Shown in pieces: positions 43,245 to 53,845 of a stretch of DNA of 64,000 nt. The stretch's first letter is position 1; the number at the start of each line of letters is the position of its first letter. The DNA is from Glyphotaelius pellucidus (lineage: Eukaryota > Arthropoda > Insecta > Trichoptera > Limnephilidae), in the NCBI GenBank assembly GCA_936435175.1, contig OW386547.1, forward strand, positions 36,778,945-36,842,944, given 5' to 3'. A program made the position numbers and the translations under genes. The notes beneath the pieces were generated by a model that worked only from the letters and a program-made list of their open reading frames with translations, made no database searches and had not been told where the DNA came from.

Positions 43245-43608
43245 ATTTATTGCTTGAAAAGTCCCAGGCGCATGACCGCATATTTTTTCCGGACATTTTC
43301 GGAAGATCGAATGCAACTGACCTTGATTTTAATAAGTGTAGGGAGAGTGTAAAGGACAAACATAGACAAAATTCATTTAATTTACAATTTCAACACCATC
43401 CAAACCTTTCTCTAATTTTTGATCGCATCCTATTATTTAAAATTCTAAATAATGGCCTGGACTCACCTACTTGTATTCCGTCAAGATCAACCCGACAATC
43501 CGATTTATTTGATTTGCCCTCATGTAGAACAAATATTAGACAAAATTCCCCAATTCCTCTTGTATGTGCACAATATAATACAGCATTGACATTTTTAGTT
43601 ATAACCTA
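43245..43608 (+). mobile_element. LINE C-terminal fragment nested in the hAT-type element
   Basis: The frame contains ESVKDKHRQNSFNLQFQHHP, LIFDRILLFKILNNGLDSPT, SRSTRQSDLFDLPSCRTNIR and QNSPIPLVCAQYNTA, then TAA. This is the C-terminus of a jockey/CR1-like ORF2 (RxxLFKILN...PxRxTRxxDLFxxP...T...QNSPIPxxCxxYN). The region 44534-44700 after the tandem array is its 3' UTR, ending in AAATAAATAAATAAAT. Confidence 0.7.
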
Positions 43609-44533
43609 AAGAAATATCGAAATGAAGCAAAGCGTATCGATTATTAATATGAGAGTATAGAATGTATCGGAAGCATCTCCTATCCTTTTTAGTTATAACC
43701 TAAAGAAATATCGAAATGAAGCAAAGCGTATCGATTATTAATATGAGAGTATAGAATGTATCGGAAGCATCTCCTATCCTTTTTAGTTATAACCTAAAGA
43801 AATATCGAAATGAAGCAAAGCGTATCGATTATTAATATGAGAGTATAGAATGTATCGGAAGCATCTCCTATCCTTTTTAGTTATAACCTAAAGAAATATC
43901 GAAATGAAGCAAAGCGTATCGATTATTAATATGAGAGTATAGAATGTATCGGAAGCATCTCCTATCCTTTTTAGTTATAACCTAAAGAAATATCGAAATG
44001 AAGCAAAGCGTATCGATTATTAATATGAGAGTATAGAATGTATCGGAAGCATCTCCTATCCTTTTTAGTTATAACCTAAAGAAATATCGAAATGAAGCAA
44101 AGCGTATCGATTATTAATATGAGAGTATAGAATGTATCGGAAGCATCTCCTATCCTTTTTAGTTATAACCTAAAGAAATATCGAAATGAAGCAAAGCGTA
44201 TCGATTATTAATATGAGAGTATAGAATGTATCGGAAGCATCTCCTATCCTTTTTAGTTATAACCTAAAGAAATATCGAAATGAAGCAAAGCGTATCGATT
44301 ATTAATATGAGAGTATAGAATGTATCGGAAGCATCTCCTATCCTTTTTAGTTATAACCTAAAGAAATATCGAAATGAAGCAAAGCGTATCGATTATTAAT
44401 ATGAGAGTATAGAATGTATCGGAAGCATCTCCTATCCTTTTTAGTTATAACCTAAAGAAATATCGAAATGAAGCAAAGCGTATCGATTATTAATATGAGA
44501 GTATAGAATGTATCGGAAGCATCTCCTATCCTT
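43592..44533 (+). repeat. ten tandem 94-bp repeats in a LINE 3' region
   Basis: Units begin TTTTTAGTTATAACCTAAAG and end GGAAGCATCTCCTATCC. Starts are 94 apart (43592, 43686, 43780 and so on), and I see no differences between copies. The first unit overlaps the LINE stop codon (the word TTTTTAGTTATAACC spans its last codons), and the array ends just before the rest of the 3' UTR. Confidence 0.92.
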
Positions 44534-44744
44534 TTCCTATATTCCTCCTCCTCTCCCCTTCCCATAACCCAAAATTAATCCAAATGAACTTTAGCATAAG
44601 AAAATTCTGTGGCTTGACTTCAATTCACTTCTATATTTATTACTGTAAATTATGTAAAAGCTGTGTGTTTCTTACAAATAAATAAATAAATATTTCTTTT
44701 TTTTACCACCAAAACGATTTGGGTTGGGCACCCCTGATCTAAAC

Positions 44745-45401
44745 GATATGCAATTAAATAGAGCATTCCTACATCTCATAATTCAAAAAGTCTTCGGCTA
44801 AGTCATTCAGGTGTTCCCCGACTGTTAAGTATTAGCTTTGAATTGCTGTATGAATAATGAATAATAACATCCCCCTCAAGCGCGGAAACCGTTTTTGCTA
44901 AACGACATTATGTATGTACGTAAATTGTATGACTCTTTTTAACACAAGAATCTGCATTGTATCGTTACTCAAAACTATTGATCTATTTATGTTAATAAAA
45001 ACGTATCCTGGCGCCTTGAAATAGCTTTTTGAAAGCTTCCGGATTCCATACATATTACTTACGTGGTCAACAAAAGGATCTGCAGCATTTCTTAAAATTC
45101 CGTTTCCACGTCATGTAATTATTGAAATTCTTTCGCAGCAGGATTCAGTTCAATTAATATGTCTATGTTAGGAAATTTTCATTCATTGGTGTGAAATCCA
45201 TTTGTGATGATTGAGTAATTGGTGAAAATAGTTGTTAAAAATTAATGTCGACATGGAATTTAAAACTCGTATTTTTAATTACAGTGATTTCTTTTTGGAT
45301 TGTTAAGTCTTGCTGCACTACCTCATTCTTTAACCATCGCTTCGCATTACACATCTGTCCTGATCATGGATACTGTAATGCTCTCCGAAACTTTGGGTAA
45401 A
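44745..45401. other. no gene seen
   Basis: AT-rich; nothing supported. Confidence 0.3.
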
Positions 45402-45480
45402 AGAAGTAGCGCAACACGGCATAATAACCCAAAAATAAATAACGACAAAGCTTTTGGCCGTGAAAATCTCAGATCATATC
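45402..45480 (+). repeat. repeat C half-copy (single arm)
   Basis: AAGTAGCGCAACACGGCATAA, CCAAAAATAAATAACGACAA and TTTTGGCCGTGAAAATCTC match the right half of the palindromic element at 60125-60335. The pairing arm is absent, so this copy cannot fold. Confidence 0.55.
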
Positions 45481-45614
45481 TGGTATTTTTGTCAATACCA
45501 GCTGTCATCTTGAATCAACTACCATCGAAATTATTATGTGAATAATATTAAAAATATTACCAATATATCTCTTCTCCTGACTCATCAAATGACTAATAAC
45601 TAATTCTAATATTT

Positions 45615-45835
45615 TTATTTCATTTATTTATTTATTCAAAGAAGTTTATACAATGAACAAAAAAATTGTGTTTATTTATTTATTTATTTATTTTATTTTA
45701 AATGTACATTTACAGTTCAAAACCAATTACAAACATACATTTTATTATAAAGTAATACAATATAAAGTGTTAATTCATCCACCATGCTAGGGATGTCCCT
45801 GTGTTATGGCGGACGAAGTTTACAGATTGGGTAGG
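45615..45835 (-). repeat. LINE-like 3' tail (minus)
   Basis: Two TTTA-rich runs (45630 and 45668-45695) face a stretch ending GGATGTCCCTGTGTTATGGC. On the minus strand this reads as a 3' UTR ending in AAATA units. No coding remnant. Confidence 0.35.
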
Positions 45836-46067
45836 TACAGTGTACATTAAGTAACACAAAATACATTAAGTAACATATTACATTAAATAACACATTCAAT
45901 TAATTTAAGTTACAAGTTGTATTAATTATATTACAATTCAATTAAAATAGCAAGTTTTACACATCATCGTTACTGAATGTAAGAATCCATTTTGATAATT
46001 TTTTTAAAGATATGGGGTTGGGTTTCGGTTAGTACAACCAGAGAGGTAGATATTCTCTGTATATCCC

Positions 46068-46215
46068 TGACGAAACGGCCTTGAAATCATTCTTGAAATG
46101 GCCTTAGCCATTTCTGGCGATCAGACATGAATAGCCAGAAGCTTCTCGATCTTCATTTTCCCACCTCCTTTCCTCCCTTACTCTCTTTACCTTCATAACA
46201 TACCCCAGTTCGGCA
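46068..46215 (+). repeat. SINE-A fragment (plus)
   Basis: GGCCTTAGCCATTTCTGGCG, GATCAGACATGAATAGCCAG, CCCACCTCCTTTCCTCCCTT and CATAACATACCCCAGTT follow the SINE-A body. Head and tail are missing. Confidence 0.5.
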
Positions 46216-46354
46216 GTTTTCATTGATTTTAAATACTTACCATGAAATACTATAAACCAAAAAATATTGGAATGACCAGAACCACTATAAACCTGCTTAT
46301 TTAACTGGAAGAGAAAAGTTTGTATAAACTGGTAAAAAAAATTGCAAATCTCTT

Positions 46355-47240
46355 CCAATTAAGTGCGGTATCCCCCAAGGAAGCATATTAGAACCAACAT
46401 TATTTCTCATTTATTTAAATGACCTTATGAATGTTCCCATCAAATGAGAGTTAATGATCTTTTTTCATGAACAATATTGGACAAGCACTCGCAAAGAGGC
46501 AGAGCGTGGCCTGGCTGTGCATCAAAACTGGTTAAAAGCAAACTCCCTTACATTAAACGTGAGTAAAATTAAATATCTAACATTCTTAAAAAACAAAAGA
46601 GGATAACCAATGAATGAGCATACACTCAATGAGCGTCAAAACAATTTTCCTTAATGTACTTGCCCTTAACTAAACTAAAAGCATTAAATATCTTGGAATC
46701 GTAAATGGCAACAAACCTCACTGTGATAAATACATGAAAAGAACCTCAAAAAGCTAATAAAACTAATCTTTTTCTTTAAAACATTACGAAATATCTTGTC
46801 AATTAGGCATCTAAAGAGAATGCTGCTCTATGTTATATATGCTTTATGTCAATCTCATTTGGAGTATGAAATATTAGGATGGAGCAATTCACAAATAACA
46901 AATAACGATTAAAGAGACCACAGAATTGGACCATGAAGACCAAATTTAGGATCCCGCGTCAATAGTTTGATGATCCAAGTATAAAAAATGGCAAAAATAT
47001 TATGATTCATCATCTCAAAAAGGACACAGTGGCAAACACTTCACGTAATCATAAAACCAAAGCCAAGCAAATATACAAGCCAAATATACCTAAGTATAAT
47101 ACTACCTTTGGACAAAGAAGCTCTGAATTTTTAGCTGTATGTTTTAATATAACAAACTCCCACACAGTATGAAATATATTAAAACAAAACAAATCTTGGT
47201 TAAAGTAACTGTCGGAAAAAGAACTGACTACTAAAAAAAA
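46355..47240 (+). pseudogene. decayed jockey-like LINE reverse transcriptase
   Basis: Plus-strand pieces in several frames: LPIKCGIPQGSILEPTLFLI and YLNDL (46357-46430), then KEAERGLAVHQNWLKANSLT and LNVSKIKYLTF (46490-46580), then a YxLCQSHLEYEILGWSNS-like piece near 46840-46890, and later FGQRSSEFLAVCFNITNS near 47110. The order matches the post-catalytic part of jockey-like reverse transcriptases: GIPQGSILGP, then the thumb and the YYALxxSHLxYG block. Many stops and frameshifts. Confidence 0.65.
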
Positions 47241-47464
47241 CCTAACCCAAGCCATGAAGTTGTACCGTAGAAGTCGCTGGAAACTTAGTCCCCCTCAACA
47301 AAAACATAGTCCCCCTCAGCACAGGATCTCTTGGTAAAGAGGACTAAGAAAATAATCCACAGCTCTTTTATATTTATATTTCGTATGTATCTTCCAAAAT
47401 GTAAGAATTATAACTATAACAAAACAATTAAATAAACAAACAAAATAAAATATGTGAGTATAAA

Positions 47465-47830
47465 TACAGAGTGTCAAAGGACGTACTTGACTTACTTTAA
47501 CCAGTGATTCCTGAAATTATTTGGAGTAAGAAATGTAAATAAGTTTTGATCTCAGGTGACATTTTTGATGTTTTTATTTTTTCTACAAAAATATAAAAAA
47601 TGTTAAGAGTTGGACAGTTGGAGGCGGGGTGAGGGGTTAATTGGTTACTCGCTGAGTGACCAGTGACGCATGCAAAATAAAAAAAATTGTTTGAATTTAA
47701 GAAAAAAAAAATTGAAAAAAAGTCATAAAAAAAGTCACCGGTGACCAAATTTTCATTTACATTTTTTACTCCAAATAATGTCAGTAATCACTGGTTAAAG
47801 TATGTAAAGTACATCTCTTAAAACCCTGTA
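47465..47830. mobile_element. MITE with long terminal inverted repeats and TA ends
   Basis: The left end TACAGAGTGTCAAAGG and the right end CCCTGTA pair as part of long imperfect arms of about 80 bases, strongest at GTACTTGACTTACTTTAACC and CCAGTGATT...AATTATTTGGAGTAA. TA dinucleotides bound both sides, as for Tc1/mariner-type MITEs. The interior has TTTTT-rich DNA and no transposase. Confidence 0.55.
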
Positions 47831-48990
47831 CAATATAATTACGCGAGTCAGAAGCCACGATAACATTACATTACTAAAAAGATTATCAATGATTCTATCC
47901 AGTTTCCAAATAAGTCACTGAGAAATCGCTTAGCAATATTTTATGCTTACCCTTTTCTCAATAATTAATCAAAATCATCCGTTCTTCCAATTGAGTCCAT
48001 TCCCTATACCTAAAAACCTTGACATGAATTTATATTGCGAGATTAATGCATGGACGTAATATTTATAACCATTATTGTGTAATAAGAAAGGGCTGACCTC
48101 TGCTTGAATTAATATTGATTCCCCTCTGATTCACCAAAGATCATCATTTTGGTAAAAACGCATCTTAAAAGCTACAGCTGCATTTTGAAATCGATTTAAT
48201 TCTTCGTCACCTCTGTCCTTCATACAAGTTACACCAGGTTGTGATAGACCGGACATATAACGTAATAATATAAGAGGTATATTATGTAGTGTACACTAAT
48301 AACTACTGAATTCGTTCACCTCTCTTTGATCGACCTTGCCCTCTCTCTCTCTCTTTGTATCTACAAGAATCTCTTTCTCAAAACAAGTCCGCATTGTTGA
48401 CGAATCGGAAACGTATTTCAAGATCATATCCGGAATAAAAATTCTTTGAAATTATCCCTTGCTCAAGCGTAAAAAGTATGCTACAATCTACTGTTCTAAA
48501 AAAAAACAAAATTTGGTGGTCCCATCCATATAAATTATTTCTCCTCAGTAGCTTGTTGTTAGGATTTATGTTTGATGCATTAGAGATTTCCGTTTTGTAA
48601 AATCCAAAAGTTTTCTGACAATTTTCGTAGTGATAAAAATCGATAGCATTTAAATGGTTTGGCTTCGGGCTATAAAATTTCCCCACACGGCGCTCTCTTT
48701 TGTGCCCTAAATTAACAATGTCTAGCTGTATTTACCTGCGGCCCGTGAACAAATTGATAATGCATTAATTTTGCCTCCGGTTAAAACGGTTGATCTTCAC
48801 TGCATTATAATATCATCCGTACAATTTACGATATTTTTCTACGTTGTTCTACTAATAATACTCATAATTTATCTTATTGTACTCAAAGTAAAATTTATGT
48901 GGATCAATGAATATTTAAAAGACGGTTATAATCTTAAGATCAGAACAGAAAAAATCTTGATAGAAGTAATCTCTGATTATTTTATGTGAG
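47831..48990. other. no gene seen
   Basis: AT-rich. A CT microsatellite lies at 48342-48354. Frames at 48378-48686 (minus) and 48771-48989 (plus) look like chance. Confidence 0.3.
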
Positions 48991-48994
48991 GACC

Positions 48995-49215
48995 TAATAA
49001 AAAGGCCCAACTGCTCCCAACCGTCTGGAGCCAGTGGCATGGGGATGCCACTGGCTCCTAATTGATGCGGATCAATTATCAATTGGAGTACGTCGTGAGG
49101 CTGAAGGATAGAGTATAGTAGAGGGGATGGGAAGGGGTTGGGGAAGAGGAAGGTGGGAAAGTACCTGGCTATTGAGATCTGGTCACCAAGCTAAAGCCAT
49201 TTAGAGCAATGACCA
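48995..49215 (-). repeat. SINE-A fragment (minus) with local inversion
   Basis: Body words GTCTGGAGCCAGTGGCATGG, GTGAGGCTGAAGGATAGAG, GGGGAAGAGGAAGGTGGGAA and AGATCTGGTCACCAAGCTAA are present. GGAGCCAGTGGCAT is followed at once by ATGCCACTGGCTCC, a near-perfect palindrome at 49027-49058 that other SINE-A copies lack. Confidence 0.6.
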
Positions 49216-49584
49216 TTGACAAACGGTAAGTATACAAAGCTCTTTTGTGCTTGTCCGAGCATATAGAAATTATGAATTTCGCTTCGACAGTAACACAAAG
49301 CAAATTGAGGAGGCCGGGATAAGTTGTTGGAATTCCTACATAATGTTATAATATATTATTATCTACATCATATATAATACTCATTTCAAACTAACTTATA
49401 TAGCAGTTATATTTATTACTAAGCTAACGATATTACTACGTTTCCAAAAATCTATTTTCGTCTTCTTGGAGCAATGCAAAGTAACGCAAAATCATGCAAA
49501 ATCTCAAGATTTGCATTTGAAAATTTGATCGCTTAGAAATATTATAAATGCTTTAATTAAATACTGCAAGTAGAACATATCTTA
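49216..49584. other. no gene seen
   Basis: AT-rich spacer. Confidence 0.3.
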
Positions 49585-49915
49585 TATCACCGGGTTTATG
49601 GGGCGAGGTTTGTCTGAGTCTTGGCGGCAGATGCGTCTGCTCACCTGCTGCGTGGCGGGCCGGATCAAGAGAGACTGGTTGAGGGAAGCCTTTTGACTTC
49701 TCCAGCCGGACTCTCTCATCGCCTTGCACCGCAATTGGAGGGATGGATTCGTATGTCTGTCATATTCCTACCCACTCCTCACACCTTATTCCTTCTCAGG
49801 ACTTCCTCTCCTTTCTTCACTTAAAAAGACCTTCCACACAGCATCCTCTAAGATGCAAGGAAATTATTTTCCTCAGGGACTCCTTCGGGAAGCTAACGAC
49901 AAAAAATCTTAGCCT
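49585..49915 (+). repeat. SINE-B copy 4 (plus), 5' truncated
   Basis: Starts within CCGGGTTTATGGGGCGAGG and has TCTTGGCGGCAGATGCGTC, CGTGGCGGGCCGGATCAAGA, ACCGCAATTGGAGGGATGG, then TTCCACACAGCATCCTCTAA, GATGCAAGGAAATTATTTTCC and CTCAGGGACTCC. The tail is the LINE-shared version. Confidence 0.65.
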
Positions 49916-50341
49916 TTAAAATAATCGAGTACCTTTTTGATATGTATCTTTTTGATGTTTCAATAATCCTAAAAAATCCGAATATATTCATTTCATTTTT
50001 TTCTAGTAGGTTTTATCTGCGCCGCAATGATACAACTTGAATGGGCTTTTCTACAGCTTTAGTTACAAGATAATAAATTAAAAATAATGTAGTTTTATCT
50101 AACTCTCTCAGTATCACCTTTTCTCCAATGTGGAAAGCAGTTTCTTTTCCCATTCACTTGCAATATATTTTTCTGTCACACTTTCTCCACACAGACACTT
50201 AAATCGCAACTATCTCAATGCTATAATATTATTATAACTTTGTCTGCATCCTTCTGAGTTTCTTATTTTACAGTCATCAGATTCAGTTCAGAACTAACCT
50301 TGCGTCCACAGACACCGAATGAATGTGCTTACAGTCCTTAA
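49916..50341. other. no gene seen
   Basis: AT-rich; nothing supported. Confidence 0.3.
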
Positions 50342-51376
50342 TAAGGGGGCGTTCAAGTATTATGTAACGCAATTTTTTAAGATTTTCGACCCTCCCTCTC
50401 CCCCACGTAACGCGCCGTAACGTTTTTCTGTACCCCCCCCCCCTCCTCCTCTTTAAACGTTACGTAACACCCAAGTGACTATTTTTACCAATTTGATTTG
50501 ATTTTGACAACGAAAATAAAATAAAAATGACGTACACTACAGTCGAGGGATTCCCCATAAAACATAAACGAAAAGGCTTGCCAACTTGAGAGAACAAAAT
50601 AAAAATTACGTACAATCCAATCGGGGGATTCCCCGTAAAACATAAACAAAAAGGGTTTTTTTTTATATGAATACCGCACAAGAGTCGCAACTGCTCCCAT
50701 CTGGAGTCAGTGAGACTATGGCATCCCCGATTTGGGTATTTTGTGAGGCTGAAGATAGTGGGGAGGGGAAGGAGATAGGGGAGAGGAAGGTGGGGAAGTA
50801 CCTGGCTATTCAGATCTGGTCACTAAACACGGCTAAAGCCATTTCAAGCAACGTTTCAATTCTGAATGGTGGTCTCACACCATGGCGATACTGATAGTAT
50901 CTTCCACTCTGGAACGTGCCGCAAATATACTATATATTATTTTGTATGAATAAATTGTGAAACAACACAAAGTAATCAAGTAACATTTATTTGCCACGCA
51001 GGGATTCGATCCCGCGACCTTCGGATTGTAAGTCAAGAGCTTTACCGCTAGACTACGCCGGCCGTCGGGTTGCCAACTTGGGAGAACAAAATAAAAATTA
51101 CGTGCAGTACATTCGAGGGAAAAACATAAACGAAAAGGGTTGCCAACTTGGAAGATTTTAATTCCCTAGTTTTTTTATCTAAATTAAAAAAAAAACATGT
51201 GCCCAAAACCAGCGCCTTTGAGGTGATTTTTCACAAAAATGGCGTTCTACAAATTATCCAATTATTATTATTATTACGTAACGCGTTGTTCTCCCACCCT
51301 GGTAATGCACAGTAACGTTTTACGAGCCCCCCCCCTCCCCCCAAATTGCGTTACGTAATACTTGAACGGCCCCTAA
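50342..51376. mobile_element. MITE-like element with terminal inverted repeats, carrying internal repeats and a nested SINE-A
   Basis: Left end TAAGGGGGCGTTCAAGTATT and right end (reverse-complemented) TTAGGGGCCGTTCAAGTATT pair over about 33 bases, continuing TATGTAACGCAATTT / TACGTAACGCAATTT. C-runs of 9 at 50435 and 51330 sit at mirrored places. Inside are about three copies of an 80-bp unit (TTGCCAACTTGxGAGAACAA, AATAAAAATTACGT, GGGGATTCCCCGTAAAACAT) at 50500, 50577 and 51067-51150; SINE-A copy 2 lies between the second and third. Confidence 0.7.
50664..51065 (-). repeat. SINE-A copy 2 (minus), complete, nested
   Basis: On the minus strand: head GGCCGGCGTAGTCTAGCGGT, then TTGACTTACAATCCGAAGGT and CGCGGGATCGAATCCCTGCG (A- and B-box regions), then the same body as 37156-37622, ending GCGGTATTCATATAAAAAAA. 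A CTTACAA anticodon-like loop (TAC) is visible. It interrupts the 80-bp repeats of the surrounding element. Confidence 0.8.
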
Positions 51377-51518
51377 CTTTTAAATAGTGCCTACTTAACA
51401 TATTCAGTCCTCTAATAATTGAATTGCCTGCATTCAGTCCACATCTTTATCGAACTTTCCATTTCTCGTCAACAACAAACTTCATTAGTATACAATCATA
51501 TCCACTTACACCAAGGAT

Positions 51519-52791
51519 TCACTGATTACACCCACGTATCAACACAATTTTCATATGCACGCTTTGAAATACCGGATTTCGAACGGAAACAATAGTTAAA
51601 TACGTAATATTGTATTTAACTATTGTTTCCCTCTCATCTAGTAAGAGTGTTTTCGCCTCTGGTGTAATCAATACTGGGCTCTTTGCAACAATGACATTTT
51701 CAGCAGGTGCTTGTAACTCTGTAGTTTCTTCAGGAGTTTTGGGTGAACCACCACTAGGAGAGTCAGTGATGTCTTCTTTTGATGTCTCTAACTGAGTGGG
51801 TACAATGTCACTGGTGTCCGCCTCAGTCTTATTAGTGTCTTCCATCGGATCAGCTTTCTCCGGGGTTTCATTGTTGCATTCATCCTCTTGGTCTTCCAGG
51901 CTTTTCAAAGTATCGCCAGTAGAATCTTTATCAACTTCAACTGCTTTATTACATTCCTGTGGTGAAGGAACTTGGATTTCGGGAGTGAGTTCTTTTTCAA
52001 ATTTGGATTTTTCTTGATACTCTGGTTCATCAATTTCCATTTCATCATCAGCCTCAGCTGATGAATCTTCAGTACTCTCATTACCAGACTTCCTCCTTTT
52101 GAATGCCCTTTTCTTCTTGGCTGACTCTGATTGAGAATTCTTTGGTTTAAGTCCTACATCTTCAATAGAGAGATATAGTTGGCGCTGCTTGTCAATATCT
52201 ACTTTGACTGGTTCCTTATCGATGACCTTATCTTCAGGGGCACTTTCCACATCTTTATCATTAGACTCACTAAGATCAGATCGCATATCATTTGCTTCTT
52301 TACTATCAATTTTATCAGTAACTTTCTTGTTCTTGAACATTTCTGTCAAGGTTGTTTGTTTTTTCTTGTCATATGAAGTCTTCAACTTCTTTCTGGGTTT
52401 CCCTCTTATCCAACCACGCTTACGTTTAGGAATAACATTTTTAGTATTGACAATTGATTTTTGCTCCGAATGATGACTGCTATCCTGACTATCAGAAAAG
52501 ACTTCTTCGGCAACAGCTTTCACCTCGGGAATTACCTTCTTTTCAATCTGTATTACCGGTGAAACCTTCGCCTTTGCAGGTGTTTTAGCTTTGGTCTTTT
52601 CTTTTGAAACTTCTTTTTCTTTTCCAACATCTTTTTCTTTTGTATTTTCAACACTAACACTGGTTCTTTGTGATACACGTCTAGCCAAGCTCTTACTTCG
52701 ACTACTTCTCATATCACTGACAGGAGGATCGAGTACTGTCTCACTATATGTGGGGGCAACGAATGGAGGAGGAGGTGCTTCAATGGCGGCG

Positions 52792-52850
<59 letters not shown>

Positions 52851-53592
52851 TGCTGCTGCTACTGCTGGCTTGACAACCTCACCATTAGGCACTTCCTCCG
52901 TCGCAAGGGAATTGTCTTTCCTTTTTCTTTTACCTACAGGTTCCGAGATTGAGTTAACAACTGTTGCTGCAGGGGTTGGGGTGAAGGTGGTCTCATTATA
53001 TTTACTGGGTCTGGTTCTTCTTCTGCCTGAAGATGTTAATTCTATAACAGAGTTTTGGTCAATTTTGGGCGCTAATGTTGTTTCCTGGATCACAATTTTG
53101 GCGGCACACTGAATCGGTTTTTTAGGTAAGATTATTTCCTCTTCAACCTCTTCTTCAGATTTGACAGCTTCTTTGATTTCTTTTTCAGCAGTTTCTATTG
53201 AAACATCCATATCAGATCTGAAGGGGTTGACGGTGGGTATCAGAAGAGGAGTCCAGCGCAAACACTCGGGATCAATATTCAATCTGAGAGCTCCCTCTAT
53301 CTTCTTCATGTGCATATCCACCCGCGACCAGTTGATACACAGACCTAGCCTGTAACCGTCATCCATTGGAATATGTCTAATGAAACCCAGAATTTGAAAA
53401 GTGGTGGCTATGTCGTGGCTATACATTCCTGAGTCACGACCAATATCGCCGATTACTATTTCTTCGTGTCTATGAGCATGAAGGTACTCTAAAACAATAG
53501 ATTTCCAATAAGCGTGATATGAAACCCGGCCAAGGTCTGATAATGGTTTTTCAGGGGTGCCGGGTTGTCCTTCTTCTTTTGAAAGTAAGTAG
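51519..53592 (-). CDS. enok: KAT6/Enok-type MYST histone acetyltransferase, large 3'-proximal exon
   Basis: The exon begins after a clear acceptor (TTTCTTTCTAG, minus strand; first exon base 53593 with one base borrowed from the previous codon). It starts YLLSKEEGQPGTPEKPLSDL, then GRVSYHAYWKSIVLEYL: the last part of the MYST acetyltransferase domain. Next is a winged-helix-like segment (IGDIGRDSGMYSHDIATTFQ) and DPECLRWTPLLIP, wording typical of KAT6A/KAT6B/Enok and not of KAT5, KAT7 or KAT8. The acetyl-CoA site and zinc finger would be in exons to the right, which I did not find within the window. The rest is a long charged, low-complexity tail with RRRTRPSKYNETTF, an 18-alanine run, Lys/Glu-rich blocks and KRKRGWIRGKPRKKLKTS, as in KAT6 proteins. 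It would acetylate histone H3 in a chromatin complex. The reading frame ends at TGA 51519, but similarity is unclear below about 51630, so the last residues may be intron or repeat. Confidence 0.85.
51585..51630. repeat. perfect 19-bp hairpin at the end of the KAT6-like frame
   Basis: GGAAACAATAGTTAAATAC at 51585-51603 is exactly complementary to 51612-51630 around 8 nt. On the minus strand the translated tail ERETIVKYNITYLTIVS is simply this hairpin read through. The adjacent GCACGCTTTGAAATACCGGA resembles repeat D at 56598, so the exon may abut a repeat here. Confidence 0.7.
52794..52847 (-). repeat. trinucleotide run encoding 18 alanines
   Basis: An uninterrupted GCT/AGC run (plus strand) is read on the minus strand as 18 GCA alanine codons, preceded by AVAAAG and followed by VAAIEAPPPP. 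All codons are the same, so the run is a pure, slippage-prone microsatellite in coding DNA. Confidence 0.9.
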
Positions 53593-53674
53593 CCTAGAAA
53601 GAAAAGAGGCACCATTTAATTATATGTATGTAAATATATGTTATTATCAAAACTTTGCTTTAAATTATCTTCGT

Positions 53675-53845
53675 TTTAATTAGTGACCAAATCTGAACAG
53701 CCAGGTGTATACGAACCTTTCTCCGCCCCTTCTAATTTCCTTCCCCTTCATTCAGACTCAGAAAGTTCGCCAAAAATGGAGAAAGGAATATTCTATAGTA
53801 CTCCTAGCTCCGGTAGGTCTCGTATCACTCTTTGTCATCACAAAA
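53675..53845 (+). repeat. SINE-A fragment, distal body
   Basis: AGTGACCAAATCTGAACAGC, CAGGTGTATACGAACC, CCTTCCCCTTCATTCAGAC and CTCCTAGCTCCGGTAGG follow the SINE-A body after the middle. It lies about 60 bases outside the KAT6-like acceptor, in the intron. 53846-54094 has no recognised feature. Confidence 0.5.

Larger units (their letters stand above)
43057..44744. mobile_element. hAT-type non-autonomous element enlarged by a nested LINE
   Basis: ATCTAAAC occurs at 43057-43064 and 44737-44744. Just inside, the left end is TAGACATGCCCAACC and the right end, reverse-complemented, CAGGGGTGCCCAACC. CAGGGGTGCCCAACC followed by CTGCGGCCC is a well-known hAT-type end. The outer element is only about 200 bp on the left (to roughly 43240) and 40 bp on the right; the middle is a LINE 3' end with a tandem array. 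Confidence 0.75.

Noticed and set aside
43592..44533. CRISPR-like array
   Set aside because: The 94-bp units are identical throughout with no variable spacers, in an insect-type genome and within a LINE 3' UTR.
52591..53112. 173-codon plus-strand frame with an alanine run
   Set aside because: It is antisense to the KAT6-like exon and depends on the same trinucleotide run. The minus strand has the conserved MYST wording and a splice acceptor.
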